This document shows positions 22,869-34,161 of a stretch of 64,000 bases of DNA, piece after piece. Under the pieces are notes generated by a model. It saw nothing but the letters and a program-made list of their open reading frames with translations. It ran no database searches and was not told where the DNA came from. Source of the stretch: Leptodontidium sp. MPI-SDFR-AT-0119 (Eukaryota > Ascomycota > Leotiomycetes > Helotiales > Leptodontidiaceae). Within the stretch, counting starts at the first letter, position 1. Each line of letters opens with the position of its first letter. A program made the position numbers and the translations under genes. The stretch lies in assembly GCA_020726505.1 (NCBI GenBank), contig JAHLEZ010000021.1, positions 62,001 through 126,000 on the forward strand, read 5' to 3'.

Positions 22869-24490
22869 GTCTGATGGACCTGTACAGACGAGTGGTATAT
22901 CTTGTTGAAGTTTTCGATGGCTGCCCGACGCTGTTCGATGCGTTGCGCCGAGTATCGCTACCGCTGGTTAAGCTGCTCGCGCAAAAATTGTCTAGTCGGG
23001 TCTCTTGACTAGATCCGACTCGATTTGATTCCGAGAGATTTCGTTCTTCTATCTCCTCGGTGGATTGAAGTTAGATGATCGATTTCGACGGAAGGTTGAT
23101 GTTTTTACGTGCATGTGTCATGGAAGCCCAACGCAGACGACGCTAAAAGCCCCAACCCCGCCGCAGATTTGTCGCTGGCCGAAGTTCGCTGTTCTGTAGC
23201 TCTCCCTGTGTTTCTTCCAGTGCGGATGGGGTTGCGGTTTGACTTCAGCGAACTCTATCCTCATCTCCCGAGTATATCGAAAGAAGAGTGTACGTCATGG
23301 ATCGTGAACGACGAGGAGCATATATGAGGATGACCCAAAGATTCGGGGTGCGTGCCCAAGTGGGCAACCCCACCATGAGATAAAGTCGTGGGCCATTTCG
23401 TCAAGCCGCGTGACTACCCCGCGGTCCGCCTCAAGAAAAGTCCGTCTAAAGCCAGCCTCATCCCTTAGGTGGAGGCAAATTGGAGGGACCGCAATACAGA
23501 CTGCTCGTGGCAGAACAATTCGCGGTCTAACTGAGAGCCAATGCGGTCCGCTAATTGAGTGTATTTGAGCATACACCGCCGAAAGGGATCGAATTGAATA
23601 CGTACTACTATGAATCATTCTGAACCTGGCATGCCGTACACACTCGTTCAAGCCGCAAATCTCCAAACTTCGTGCTGGTGAGGAATAATAAAAGCAAGCA
23701 GTGAGTAAAAGGTGAGAATTCAAGAGGGGAAATGCCTATTATATCGTTGGCGCCATTGCATGCATCTCTCGGAAGGCGGATCATCAAGACGAGGCTGGTC
23801 ACCTCGCCTTCTGATAGGCCAGTGGGTTTGAGTCGGAACTGCTGTCACTTTCAACGTGCGTATGCAGCTTGCAGTGTGATGGAAAGAGCACTATCTCTGT
23901 TCCGTATTCTGCTTTGCCAAAAATCTCAGTAGCATTGGGTCCACTTCGGACTAGAAAGCCATTGCCAATGAATGCTATGATTTTGTGAGGAACTGCCAGG
24001 AAGTGGCGTCCTGTCGACTGACCTCCTGGATTCTATCTACTTGGTTTTCATTATGGATGATTTAGTCAACAACAAAGTATTGCCGCTACCACCTGCATCC
24101 ACAGCTCCAGGTTCCCTGAACCTGGAATCATTGACGCTCATTACGCTTAGTGGCGGGGAATTGCCAGCCTCAAGAGCCGCGCTCAATGCAACTCGTTGCC
24201 TCATTCTCTTTCAGGATAGCCCATCAAGTCCCTAGCATGTTCCCTACCACATCGCTCACCGCTTCTCTCCGTTTCCTGTCCCCTCCAACCTGCAGTTGCC
24301 TTTCGCATTAAACTTGATTGCCTTATTCCCCATAAATCGACTCGAAAGGGATATGGAGGGCTCACCATGCGGAATTCTTGGCGAGGCGTCTGATCTGGCG
24401 ATGAACCTGGCAAACGATGCATATATAAAGACTGCCGGCTCTTAAGTTAGAACAGTAATAGATCTGAAAAGCTATATATGTGATCCCTGG
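22869..24490. other. Intergenic, no supported gene
   Basis: It probably holds the undefined first exon(s) of the Glu-rich gene near 22.9-23.1 kb. Other ORFs here have no protein-like pattern. Confidence 0.35.
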
Positions 24491-24498
24491 CACTGAAT

Positions 24499-24635
24499 GA
24501 AGACCTACCCTGTCCTAGGTTCTGACCCTGTGGGGTGGCAGGGTCATTGGTTAGGTCTTCGTGTTTTTAAGGCGGCAAGACACCAGAGGCGTTCCAAAGA
24601 AAAAGCCCCCGAACTCATATTTTTGAGCAGGGGGC
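24499..24635. other. Two adjacent stem-loops upstream of the Hsp70-like gene
   Basis: First hairpin: GAAGACCTA (24499-24507) pairs with TAGGTCTTC (24552-24560), and inside it TGACCCTG (24523-24530) pairs with CAGGGTCA (24539-24546) around an 8-nt loop. Second hairpin: GCCCCC (24605-24610) pairs with GGGGGC (24630-24635), with ACTCA/TGAG inside. They could be a structured leader RNA, a small palindromic repeat or chance. Confidence 0.4.
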
Positions 24636-24978
24636 GGCCCTAGAAACTATTTGTGATATGCAAGGCCTCCGCTGAAAACTTCATGCAGGCGTTACCGTCA
24701 GTTCCCAATCCGGTTAAGCGCTACCGTAGGAGATGAATCTCGTTAGAAATATTGCTCATTCGAGGAGCCAAAGAAAACCAGGGGAGGAGGTTGGCAACGC
24801 AGGAGGGCGGCACGCAAGCACGGGCTGGATTGTCGCCCAGATGGAGAATTCAAGATTCAACATTGATTATGTAAGTACGGAAGACAAACATGTCGATAGG
24901 GAATGTCTTACTAGAGTATTAGTACAAAGATCTATCATTCTGCTTCACAGTTGCTCACATCAACCGGCCACCAAATAT

Positions 24979-27266
24979 ATGATGGCTTCCAGCTCTACCG
25001 CCCGTCACCCCAGACGCATCGCAGGTCGAGTGGACTGGATTTGCGTCGATTTAGGGACCGGGGGTCTCAGAATGGGTTGCAGCAACGAAGGCGACGAAGA
25101 TTGCAAGGAAATCGCAAACTATGCAGAGGCACAGGCTGGGACCCCGTCTCTCGTTCCCCAAGCACCATCGGATATCATTTACGAACCCAACGATGAGGGA
25201 CCAGCAGAGCCCGTGGCATTTGGCTATGCCAGACCACGAAAGAGTCGACGTCAAACTGTCGTGTCGAAAGTGAAGATTGCCCTCCTGCCGGATCCCGAGA
25301 GCTACGGTTACGCGCATTCCCTCTTGGTTCATGCTTCGGATACCCTCAGACTGAGCTCTGTGCAACAGATCCCAGAGGACTTCCTGAGATTCGCTGTAGC
25401 GCATGCTACGAAGGAGTGTGGTGGGCAGCCGAGGAAAGGTTGGGTTTTTTCAGTACCTCAATCATACGGGATCGAGGAGGTGCGGAATTTCCGAGCATTG
25501 ATTAAAAAAGCGGGTGGCATTGGCAACATCTATATCCATGGCGAGAGCGACTGCGTCACCTACGCAAACCTGCCATCGATACAGGATATTATCGGCGAAG
25601 CAAGGGAACTTGCCTTCAAACAAGGCCGGAACTTCTCGGTCACTGCTGGCATATTTGACCTTGGAGCTGGCACAGCGGTTCGTGGCCTTCTTCGGATGCG
25701 GTGGATAAGACTGACATATTGCAACCAGGACGTGACGACCTCCGTAATATGCTTCAATGTTGATGGTACACCACCAACGATCACAGAGCGACGAGCCCCT
25801 CTAGGTACCCCAAGAAGCTCAAGGCTACATATCTAGTACTAATGATCTCATTAGGCTTCGCAATTGGAGGGGACCTGTTTGACATCCGATTTATCGACGT
25901 CTTGCGTGCCAAACTTTGCATCGATCTGCCTCTAGAGGAGGAGCAGACGCTTTTCGAACCTTTTGTTGATTACTTTCACAGGCGATCGAAGCCACGGTGG
26001 CCAACCACTTTCGAGGAGGAAGAGTATCCCTTCCACGTGCCAGGTGGTATGGAGCGTTTCGTTTTGACAGAGTGAGTCCCGGTCCGAAAGCTCCTCCACA
26101 TTTTGTTCGCCGCCTGACTCTGCAATCAAGAGAAGATATGGTTTGCATTATGGATCCGCCAATTGACGAAACTTGTCAACGAATTGGCAAACACCTCAGT
26201 GGACTAAGGCTTCAGGTATGCCAGTCGCGTCGAGCAGATCATTGCTACTGCTGACACCACAAGCTTGTCGTCGTCTCCGGGGGGAATTCAGAAGTGCCCG
26301 GCATGATGCCACGCTTGCGAACCATGTTGAAAAAGAAAAACATCGTCAGCGCCGACGAGCAAGTGATCCACTTGGCAGGACAGTCTTCGTCAGTACCAAT
26401 CAGTTCTGCCCGAGCTTCGGATTCAAACTGACACAGAAGTTCTTGCAGGAACGCTGTGATCCATGGCCTCCACTACTGGACCAGCCATCCTCAGTTGGTC
26501 AGGGGCCGGTATGCTCGAGTGACCCTCGCTCGGGTGGTAAAACGGCATCGCAAGGAGCTTGCTCGTCTTCGGATACAGATTCCTGCTCCAGACGCTGAAG
26601 AACCGGACTTCTTTGATTGCGCAGAGAGGATCATGACAGAGGTAATTGATTCTGTGAGCAGCCCGCGAGATGATAACTAAAGGCCTTCAGGGGGACTTGG
26701 TCCCGGATGGTACTCGGACCGTCGACGTATACTACGACATCGACGCAGACGCAGAGAAATTCGATGTGCACCCTATCGTCTTCTGCATTCCCAACGAAGG
26801 CTCCCAAGAGTATACGTCGGGGCCTTGCGTCTGGAATTTTGCATCGGAATGCAGGCTGGTAGGCATGCTCGATATCATGCCGACGCTGGCTGGAATCGAT
26901 GTCGCTGCACTGCGGAGGGGCCCTGTAAAAGGCAAGCGTCGATGCTGGCTGCGTTTAGGTGCACAGGTTGGCATGGATATCACAATCAAGGTAGCCTGGA
27001 GATCTGATGGACGCAAACCCAAGGACGAGACAGGCTTGTGCTCGTCCACGCTGACGCTGAATAACCTGGAGCTGCCCAACGATGGCTTGGTGAAGGAGTT
27101 TCGTACACCCATACAACAACGGGAGAGCTGCAATTCTAGCATCTCTACCGATACCTTGCCGGGTCATCTCGAAAGGTTAAGGACTGCTGCTGGGACTAAG
27201 GATCTCTCACAACAAACGATCCTCACACCCGCTCCATCTTCTTCAAGTGAGTACATCACGCTTTAG
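24979..27266 (+). CDS. Hsp70-like ATPase, seven exons
   Basis: Exons 24979-25677, 25729-25804, 25855-26071, 26131-26215, 26264-26388, 26449-26641 and 26691 onward; all introns are 48-60 bp GT-AG and phases agree. Actin/Hsp70 ATPase motifs appear in order: phosphate-1 VDLGTGGLRMG, phosphate-2 GIFDLGAGTADVTT (formed by splicing), GFAIGGDLFDIRFID, and the adenosine-binding VVVSGGNSEVPGMM. After the ATPase comes a domain ending EFRTP, possibly substrate-binding. It is a member of the divergent fungal Hsp70 family, not a canonical heat-shock chaperone, and probably cytosolic. If the last exon is not spliced, the protein ends SSSSEYITL at TAG 27264. If 27247-27335 is spliced out, it continues in frame into the CENP-B-type ORF. 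A possible leader intron starts with GTAAGT at about 24871. Confidence 0.85.
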
Positions 27267-27335
27267 GGCTTCTAGATAGCCATGATTTTGCAGCTCCTCC
27301 TATCGGCACGAGTGATGACTGACTTTGTACAACAG

Positions 27336-28576
27336 GTGAGCATTGCGTTGCTGAAAATCGCCGTCCCGCCTCGCCAAACGCCGAACGAGGCGATAATGAT
27401 TTCATGTTGGCAAACGAGAATCTCCGCCTGGTCGCAACCACTCAACAGAGCAACCTGGGCACGCCGATCCTGGAAATATCTGAGCACAGATCTCCTTCAG
27501 TCAGTGATAGAACCCAGACGAGCACCGCAGGAAATTTAAGTCAGAAGAGGAGTTTCTCTGAGTTCCAAGAGAGACATGAAGACACCTCCGAGATGACACA
27601 GCACATGCCATCGCCTCAATTGCGCTTCCACGATGTCGGACAAATCGAGTACGTTCAGCAACATCAACCATATACCTCGCCGTATCGATTGCCATCGCTA
27701 CATGTTCCTCATATACCAAGTAGCCATTACCAACAGCCTGACTGTCGGCTGCATCCAACGAATCTTGTCCCCAGCTTGCCACCACTCCAATATAGCCGGT
27801 TCCACGGGCTTCAGAGCACGGGAAACGCGACGGCCATGGCGGAAACGTATCCACAGATTTACAGGAACAATCCACAGCACCCACAGATGCAACTGCACAA
27901 CCAGAACCCAGAACTGCATCATCAGATATACACCTCCTCTCAGAGTCAAGACCCGTCACAGCCACGTGATAGTAACAGCGACAGAACATCAGTCGATCCA
28001 CAGCAGCTTGCACTTGGGTACTCCAGCGGATACTACGGCCCCGCAATGCACCTCGGGCCTGTAGATGTGCCCCCGAATAGCAATCCTGAATGGTCGAGCC
28101 AGCAGGTTGTCTCTGATACCAACGGCAATAAAGTCTTTCGCTTTGTTCCTCAAGGCCCGCACACCATACCAGAACGTAATCTGGTAGGCAGTGATGGGTC
28201 TGATACCAACGGCAATAAAGTCTTTCGCTTTGTTCCTCAAGGCCCGCACACCATACCAGAACGTAATCTGGTAGGCAGTGATGGGTGGTCTATGAACAGT
28301 AGCGACATGCCATGTTCGGGTATGTTACCTGGCCCAACTGCTGATTCGAGACCACCAATTCTAACATCGAAGCTTTCTCAGATTGAACGGACAGTGGCAA
28401 CTTGGTTGAGGAAGAGCAAGACTCCCTTGCCGGACTCTGCCATCGAAGAGAAGGCACGATATTTTGCAGGAATGTCTGGAGGCGAGACCGATCGTCCCGT
28501 GATTAATAGCCCTGGTTGGCTCGAGAAATTCAAGCAAAGGAACGGTATCGCTACCTCGCCGAGCGTCTCATTGTAG
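27336..28576 (+). CDS. CENP-B/Tc5-type HTH protein, or C-terminal part of the Hsp70-like gene
   Basis: The frame is open from the acceptor at 27335 to TAG 28576; the first ATG is 27404. The bulk is Gln/His/Pro-rich and disordered. The C-terminus has a CENP-B/Tc5-type helix-turn-helix: VATWLRKSKTPLPDSAIEEK and NSPGWLEKFKQRNGI, the DNA-binding fold shared by CENP-B and pogo/Tc5 transposases. No DDE domain follows, so it is a host DNA-binding protein or a domesticated fragment. It holds a perfect 29-residue tandem duplication. As a stand-alone gene it would start at 27404, only about 140 bp after the Hsp70 stop. As an exon it joins the Hsp70 gene with matching phase, giving 1063 aa. Confidence 0.75.
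28112..28285 (+). repeat. 87-bp perfect tandem duplication inside the HTH gene
   Basis: Units 28112-28198 and 28199-28285 are identical by eye and encode the same 29 residues, starting SDTNGNKVFRFVPQGPH. The length is a multiple of three, so the frame is kept. Perfect identity suggests a recent event. Confidence 0.95.
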
Positions 28577-30266
28577 CTTTATCGGGGAGGAGTCCGGAAG
28601 CCTTGAAATTTTCCAACCACTGTGAGTTTGACACGAGGTTGCTGTGAGTCGTGTCGAGCTGATGATATCAAGGTGGGAAACGGCGACTGCCTGTGTTAAG
28701 TTGATGCGTTTGGAGATGAACCAGAATGGGATACCGTTGTGAACAGAGGCAGTCAGTAAATTCAAGCACTTTCAAGCAAATTGCATGATTTCCTTTGCCG
28801 TTCCAAGAGTGTCGATATTGGGGTCGGTCGGCAGGCTTCCCTGAATCACTACGGACTGCTTCCCAATCTATCCTTCGAAAGTTAAGCCTGGGATGTCCGC
28901 ATTCCTTATTCGGCGGTCGCTATACCGTGCTGCAATAGCCCAGCAATCAGAGCTGTATTCAACGTCGTGAATCTGGCATTTAACCGTTCTCTGGAACAGC
29001 CCATCCGATGCCAGTTACAAGTCAAGTGTCGTCACATATAAGCCAGCCGGTACGTTTTGGTTTCCCTTAGTAGCCGCTGTTCATGCCAAGTTTGCCCATT
29101 TATTCCACGATTGAGTGCCTTCCCTTGGCGGTCTAATGTATCACTCGTTCACCAGCTATGTCCATGACGGTGTGTTCTGTAATCATTGTCAGCTCAATAT
29201 CTAGGGTCTTGAGGATGTTCAGTTGCACTTCTCCCGTTTTCCCATGTTTGCTTGCATAATCCCAGTCATCTCAGGCACATGGTACAGAAGTATGTGCCCG
29301 CGACTCTGTCTGTCTGCTTCTTCGAACTAGATTCGCCTTCATCCTCTTGTGCAATATGGATTGGGGGCTTCGTGAACCTCTGCACACGACAAAAAGTACT
29401 TGTCCACCATTGTAAACGAATCGATATGATCGTCCTAGGACTATTCGCCAGTGCGTTCATGACCCGGTCACTTCATTTTCGGCAAAGCTGTCCATGGTTG
29501 TGCGCCCATCTTCCTTGGTAACTGCATCCAGCTTCAACCACATCACTATCTCAACCGGATATCAAGACGGTGATACAGACGACGCAGCATGCTTCAATGG
29601 TGTATTGTGGCGTGGAGGTGGTGATAGGAGCTGTGCTGTTGGTGAAATCGGCGGTTGTGAAGCCGGAGGAGATGGAGAGTGGAGTCGGAGGGAGGCTTCG
29701 CACACGTAGAATGTGCTTGGGTCTGCGGCGCCTTCGTTGGCGGCGGAGTGTAGGAGGCAAGGTCAGAGCTGGCCTATGTTGAGAGCGGTGGTGCATAACG
29801 GCGTGTCCAGCAAGGGTCAAGAAACGGCTACGGCGTAAGAGAAGCGCGCGGCAGTGTGCTTGCAGGGTCACGAATCGGCGAATGGGAGAACTGGATTGCA
29901 GCGTGGTAGGCAAGGTTAGAGAACGCTTCTATCCACCCTCATCTACGAACGGCATCCGTCTCCAAAAACAGCATCCGTTGAGCAACGAATGCTTGATTCT
30001 CTTCACCTTTGGGTTGCTAAGCTAGCCTTCCAATCAGAAATAGCGAAGCCACTGGTCTGTGAATTCCTATCTGCCTGTTAACAAATAGAAACTCGCGCCC
30101 TGACTCGTTCTTCTCCTCTAGGAGGTTCCAAGAATTTCCCACCGAAGCTTCCTTCATGGTATTTATGTGACATTAAGTTAACTCGTACGACCCGTGCCCA
30201 TCTTCCACGACAAGATGGCCAAGAGAACGGTAGACCTTACATGGGTGTCTGAGAATTACGGGGAGC
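28577..30266. other. Intergenic, nothing recognised
   Basis: Short ORFs on both strands lack protein-like pattern. I see no repeat or RNA gene. Confidence 0.4.
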
Positions 30267-31160
30267 ATGAGCCTCCTACATTCAAACGAACTGCTCGCCC
30301 ACGAGCCCGGCCAAAGCGTCCTCCGCCATTGTACAAGGCGTCGGTCAAGGAGCTTGCAGAGACAAGCACCATCGGGAGTCAGCTCTTCCACAGCCGACAT
30401 TGACAATGCGATAATTCAGCGGATCAAGAAATGCCTTGAGCGTGCCAACCACCCAAACACGCCAGAAGCAGAGGGCAAAGCACCACTTCATTGGCTTCAC
30501 GGTTGATGGGACAGTACAATATATCACAGGCAGAGGCTGGACAAAGTGTTGTATCAATTCGACGCGTTTAGGTCCTTTTCCCGAGACTCCAAGCAAAACT
30601 CTCGTCCGTCGAACCAGCAACAACTGCCGATGCCAGGAGTGACATCGACGGTGGCCACGCTCTCTCCCACGATGGCGCCTGCAATCTGATATGGTCGGAC
30701 TCGGAGAGAATTGGAGACGACGGCGGAGGCGGTGATCCCGGCCCCCTAGATAAGAGAGCTGATGAGAGCAGCGAAGACTACATTGAGCCGGACTCCAAAG
30801 TGGAAGACAATATAATGTCAACTCCTTCGGAGACTTGGACGAAGAGATCAGCAAGCTCAGAGATCAGCAAGCTCATCAAGCCCTAGCCACTGTCATCCGA
30901 GCCTTCTTTTGGACTGTATTTGTCGCCTCCTGCACCGACAACTCAGAGTAACATTCCCTCCCCACCGCCGAAACGAGAGCCAACACCAACTCGCCCAGCC
31001 GAAACAAAGCAAAAGTCAAACAAGCCACCAGAATTGGAGCCAGAGATGGAGTCACAATGGGCTTCGCAGATGCAACTCGTCACCTTTCGCGCAACAGCCA
31101 CCAAGATTGCAGATGAATACTTAGCACATTCACATCGAATCAAGCTGGGTCGGCCTGGTG
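30267..31160 (+). pseudogene. DUF7168/DUF2786-like protein, frameshifted
   Basis: From ATG 30267 the frame leads to DIDNAIIQRIKKCLERANHP followed by NTPEAEGKAPLH, the start of the DUF2786/DUF7168 helical domain. One base is then missing at about 30492: the expected LASRLMGQYNISQAEAGQS is found in the next frame and runs into TAG at 30569. Acidic and Pro/Glu-rich coding-like sequence continues to about 31155 (MESQWASQMQLVTFRATATK). The family is fungal or phage-like and of unknown function. It is broken unless the assembly has an error here, and it abuts the 1.2-kb duplicated segment. Confidence 0.55.
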
Positions 31161-31823
31161 ACTTTGCCGGCTGCGGTCATCGACGGCGATGATGACATTT
31201 GCGATACTGCGACACATGCCGTGTACCCAGTACCCCACCATTCGAGTCCACCTTCAATATCGTCCTCGTCGTCGACATCGTCCCCACTCTCCTCCCTCCG
31301 CAGCTCTCCTGCATCGTCGCCGCCGCCTTTTACCATTTCATCACCCCGCATCTCGTTGCGTGGTACATCTGGCAACGGCCCGAGCTATGACGGGATGTAT
31401 GTGGGCATGGATGGACCGAATAAAAGGAAGCGTAGGCGTACGTCTTGTGGAGCACCGCATAAGGCAACCGAGTCCAGCCAGTTAGAACGACCTTTGACTA
31501 AGGCGATCGAAGCTGTGGGCACGAACGATGCAGCGGGCGAAGCCTTCGATGGGCAAGTGCAGAAGTCAAACCCAGAGTTGCTACATACTGGCGCGGAAGA
31601 GGCTACTGTTCTCAAGGGCGAGCTCCCAGCCGCATCCCCTCCTAAAGCAGAAAATGCCTGTGAGGGAGCAGATCTGAAAAATCAGGTTACATCCCTAGAA
31701 GGTGGTATGCTGGAAATACTGCGGCGAGAAGACGCTGTCGAGATCATGACATCCCTGGTACTAACAGCTACGAAAGCTCGGACTCAAGCAGCCTTTGATT
31801 ATTCTCCCCCCAATAGAAGGTAG
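31161..31823 (+). CDS. Hypothetical disordered ORF within the duplication, copy 1
   Basis: An open frame of about 220 residues, Ser/Pro-rich at first, with a basic NLS-like NKRKRRRTSC and a C-terminal helix (DAVEIMTSLVLTATKARTQA). The first ATG is only at MYVGMDG, so it may be the 3' exon of the broken gene upstream. It is identical in both duplication copies. Function unknown, possibly not expressed. Confidence 0.35.
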   Translation, partial: TLPAAVIDGDDDICDTATHAVYPVPHHSSPPSISSSSSTSSPLSSLRSSPASSPPPFTISSPRISLRGTSGNGPSYDGMYVGMDGPNKRKRRRTSCGAPHKATESSQLERPLTKAIEAVGTNDAAGEAFDGQVQKSNPELLHTGAEEATVLKGELPAASPPKAENACEGADLKNQVTSLEGGMLEILRREDAVEIMTSLVLTATKARTQAAFDYSPPNRR

Positions 31824-32374
31824 AAGGCACTTCTTTTCTTATCAATGCATACGTTTGCCAAGACAGTGTGGTCGTTGTCGCCAATAATTCATTCGAGCGT
31901 TCCCGAAAATTGCCCTGATACGGGCCGATGCTCCGCACATTCTCAGCCGCAACCAGACAAGACTTGTGGTGACACCAGACTGCGAAACTCTTGCCTCATC
32001 CACTCTCAAATGGTGCGTGATATACCTGACATGCATCGGATGGTTCTGAATGTAGCAAGTACCCCCGCGCTACATGTTCGTTGGCAATGATTGGGAGCCC
32101 ATTTAAAGTAGGTGGTGCGCAGTTTACACAGACTTGATTGGCAGTTCTCTCTGCCTGGAGCTGGCGGGGTGATTTGAACTGGTGGGGTCGGGGCAAATGA
32201 TTCCGGCATCCAATCTTCGTGATGGATTCGCGGGGTTGTGCTAGGCAGGCTTACTCCGCAGGTGCTCTTTAGGACACCCGCTTGAGACTCGTCACTTGTG
32301 CATATGCATCATGAGTCACTTCTATCACCGCAGAGAAGGACAAAAAAACATGCCAGTATACCAATGGGGCAATT
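31161..32374. repeat. 1.2-kb segmental duplication, copy 1
   Basis: Matches 51923-53135. About the first 900 bp look identical; the last 330 bp carry a 1-bp indel (run of C at about 32062) and several substitutions. No terminal repeats or target duplications are visible at the ends, so it looks like a recombination product and not a transposon. Confidence 0.95.
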
Positions 32375-32477
32375 TGTTCAAGTAGCAAGTTCTTCTTCCC
32401 AGACTGGTAAAAAAGAAAGAGAAACAACCAAGACTTCACTTTATTCCTAAGTCCAACGCTAACTCAGGACTCCCAAA

Positions 32478-32747
32478 ATGTGCGTCATCCAGAAATCCAA
32501 GTTCGTCTTCAGAGAGTGTAAATCCCAGAACGAAAACCACTATCTTATCCAATCCCGAGTTATCACTCGTGACATCGTTGGTATGCCTCAAGACGTCATC
32601 GATAAACTAGTTTGCGATAAGCCGAAGTCGACGGGTCCGTACTGTACGGATCCTGTCTGTGACGATCTCACGGAGTGGAAAATCCCTTTTGGCTCGACCT
32701 CTAAGGCAGGAAATTGCCCTATTTGCGAAGAGCAAGGTCTTTATTAA
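32478..32747 (+). CDS. Small Cys-containing protein, 89 aa
   Basis: ATG 32478 to TAA 32745 with a clean leader. The sequence starts MCVIQKSKFVFRECKSQ and ends with a Cys pair GNCPICEEQ; six to eight Cys residues suggest zinc binding. The MC... start and terminal CxxC resemble the fungal family represented by the 105-aa gene at 54.0 kb. Role unknown. Confidence 0.55.
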   Translation: MCVIQKSKFVFRECKSQNENHYLIQSRVITRDIVGMPQDVIDKLVCDKPKSTGPYCTDPVCDDLTEWKIPFGSTSKAGNCPICEEQGLY

Positions 32748-33033
32748 GGTACACAAACTTCTTGTCGAAACGTAAATAAAGACAGCTGACATTCTTAGGG
32801 CATGCATTCCAAAAATCTAGAGACGGAAGGTCTGACAGATTACCTGGCTTTTGAGCATTTGAGGTGGGGATTGAGAAACAGGCAGGGAAAGTGTTCTTAG
32901 TATTTGGGTCTGGGGAGGGCTGATTGTTGAAGCTAGCTATAATGGGTTAGATCCATTCTCAAATGCACGTGCCTGAAACCGCTGCAACCATCTCCAAGGA
33001 AGATTTCCACCTTCCTCATCAATAAACTCTCCA

Positions 33034-33836
33034 ATGACCTCACCTCAAGAGATCCTGGCAGCAGCCAAAGATAAAGACTTCAAACTCGCCGGCTGCGGCC
33101 TCTTCGCCCAAGTCTTAGTATTAATTGAACCTGGGATCGCTCTCAAGATCTGTGATGAGCCGGGAGAAGCTAGCGAAGTAGAAAAAAAGATCTACGAACG
33201 ATTGGGTCCTCATCCCCAGATTCTGACGACCTATGGGGAATGTGAGTCAGAAGCCGGTAAAGGCCTTGCCCTCGCATACCTGCCCGCCGGACCTGTGGTG
33301 CAGCATTTAGCACTAGAGAAATACTCAGAAGAGAGGAAGCGGTCAGTGGATCGAATTCGTCATCTCGGTGGAATGCGTCCTAACAGTCTTATAGATGGCC
33401 AGCTCAAGCAATTGAAGCAGTTCAATACGTCCATTCCAAAGGCGTCATCCACTGCGATATAGGAGCACACAACTTCATGGTTTCAAACGACGGGTCACTC
33501 GTGCTTGCCGATTTCTGCGGCTCTAGTCTCGATGGCTCAACAGCAGTCGTAGCTCCCTCAATACGCTACTGTAGACCTATCCCTATGGAAGAACGGTCGT
33601 TGAATATCCGTATTAAAGATGATCTCTTCGCCCTTGGTGTCGTGTTGTATGAGATTGCGGTCGGGAGTCGAATTCTAGAGGGTAAAGATGACAGGGACGT
33701 CACAAAGCTGTATGAGAAGGGAGAGTTTCCTGATTTAGGAGGGATTGAGGCGAGGCTGGCGAAAGTTATTAAGAAGTGTTGGGAGGATCAATATGAGAGT
33801 GCTGATGAGATCCAGGCCGATTATGTGGGACTATAG
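33034..33836 (+). CDS. Compact atypical protein kinase, 249 aa
   Basis: Exons 33034-33341 and 33395-33836; the 53-bp intron (GTCAGT to TTATAG) is needed to join the lobes in frame. It shows a short glycine loop AGCGLFAQVLVL, the beta-3 Lys in IALKIC, a catalytic loop HCDIGAHNFM (Arg of HRD replaced by Cys, Asp and Asn kept), metal-binding DFCGSS in place of DFG-x-S, and a C-lobe DDLFALGVVLYEI. Catalysis is possible but the changes are unusual. It belongs to the short fungal kinase-like proteins often found in accessory regions. Substrate unknown. It neighbours the FunK1 gene on the same strand but shares no close sequence with it. Confidence 0.8.
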
Positions 33837-34161
33837 TTGTTGGTGAGAAGTCACCAACTGCGCTACGGTACTTTAAGCATATCCTTCTTAATCAAATGCG
33901 CTTACACTCACAATATGATCTCCAATATGTCCATCCCCCATAATACGCCATAACTGTGTGGAAAATGGCATTTTGTTGTGAAAGAAACGATCAGAGCAGT
34001 CGTCTCGCGAACGCGAATCGACTTGTCGGCTTTTCCAGGCTAACAATCCCGAAGTAATCTCTAGTGGCTAGGCGGAAAATTCCGCACGGACCAAAATACC
34101 ACGGAACGCGACGACTTTCAGTCCCAGCCACCTCTCCCATCTCAAGAACATCACATTCGCC

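Noticed and set aside
24499..24635. tRNA or intrinsic terminator
   Set aside because: No cloverleaf or anticodon arm is present, and intrinsic terminators do not apply to a eukaryotic RNA polymerase II locus.
29551..29913. 120-residue minus-strand ORF rich in Arg/Leu
   Set aside because: Its composition is that of a random GC-rich frame, with no start context and no motif.
31161..32374. Transposon or LTR pair formed by the 1.2-kb duplicate
   Set aside because: There are no terminal inverted repeats, no TG...CA ends, no target duplications and no retroelement coding sequence between the copies.
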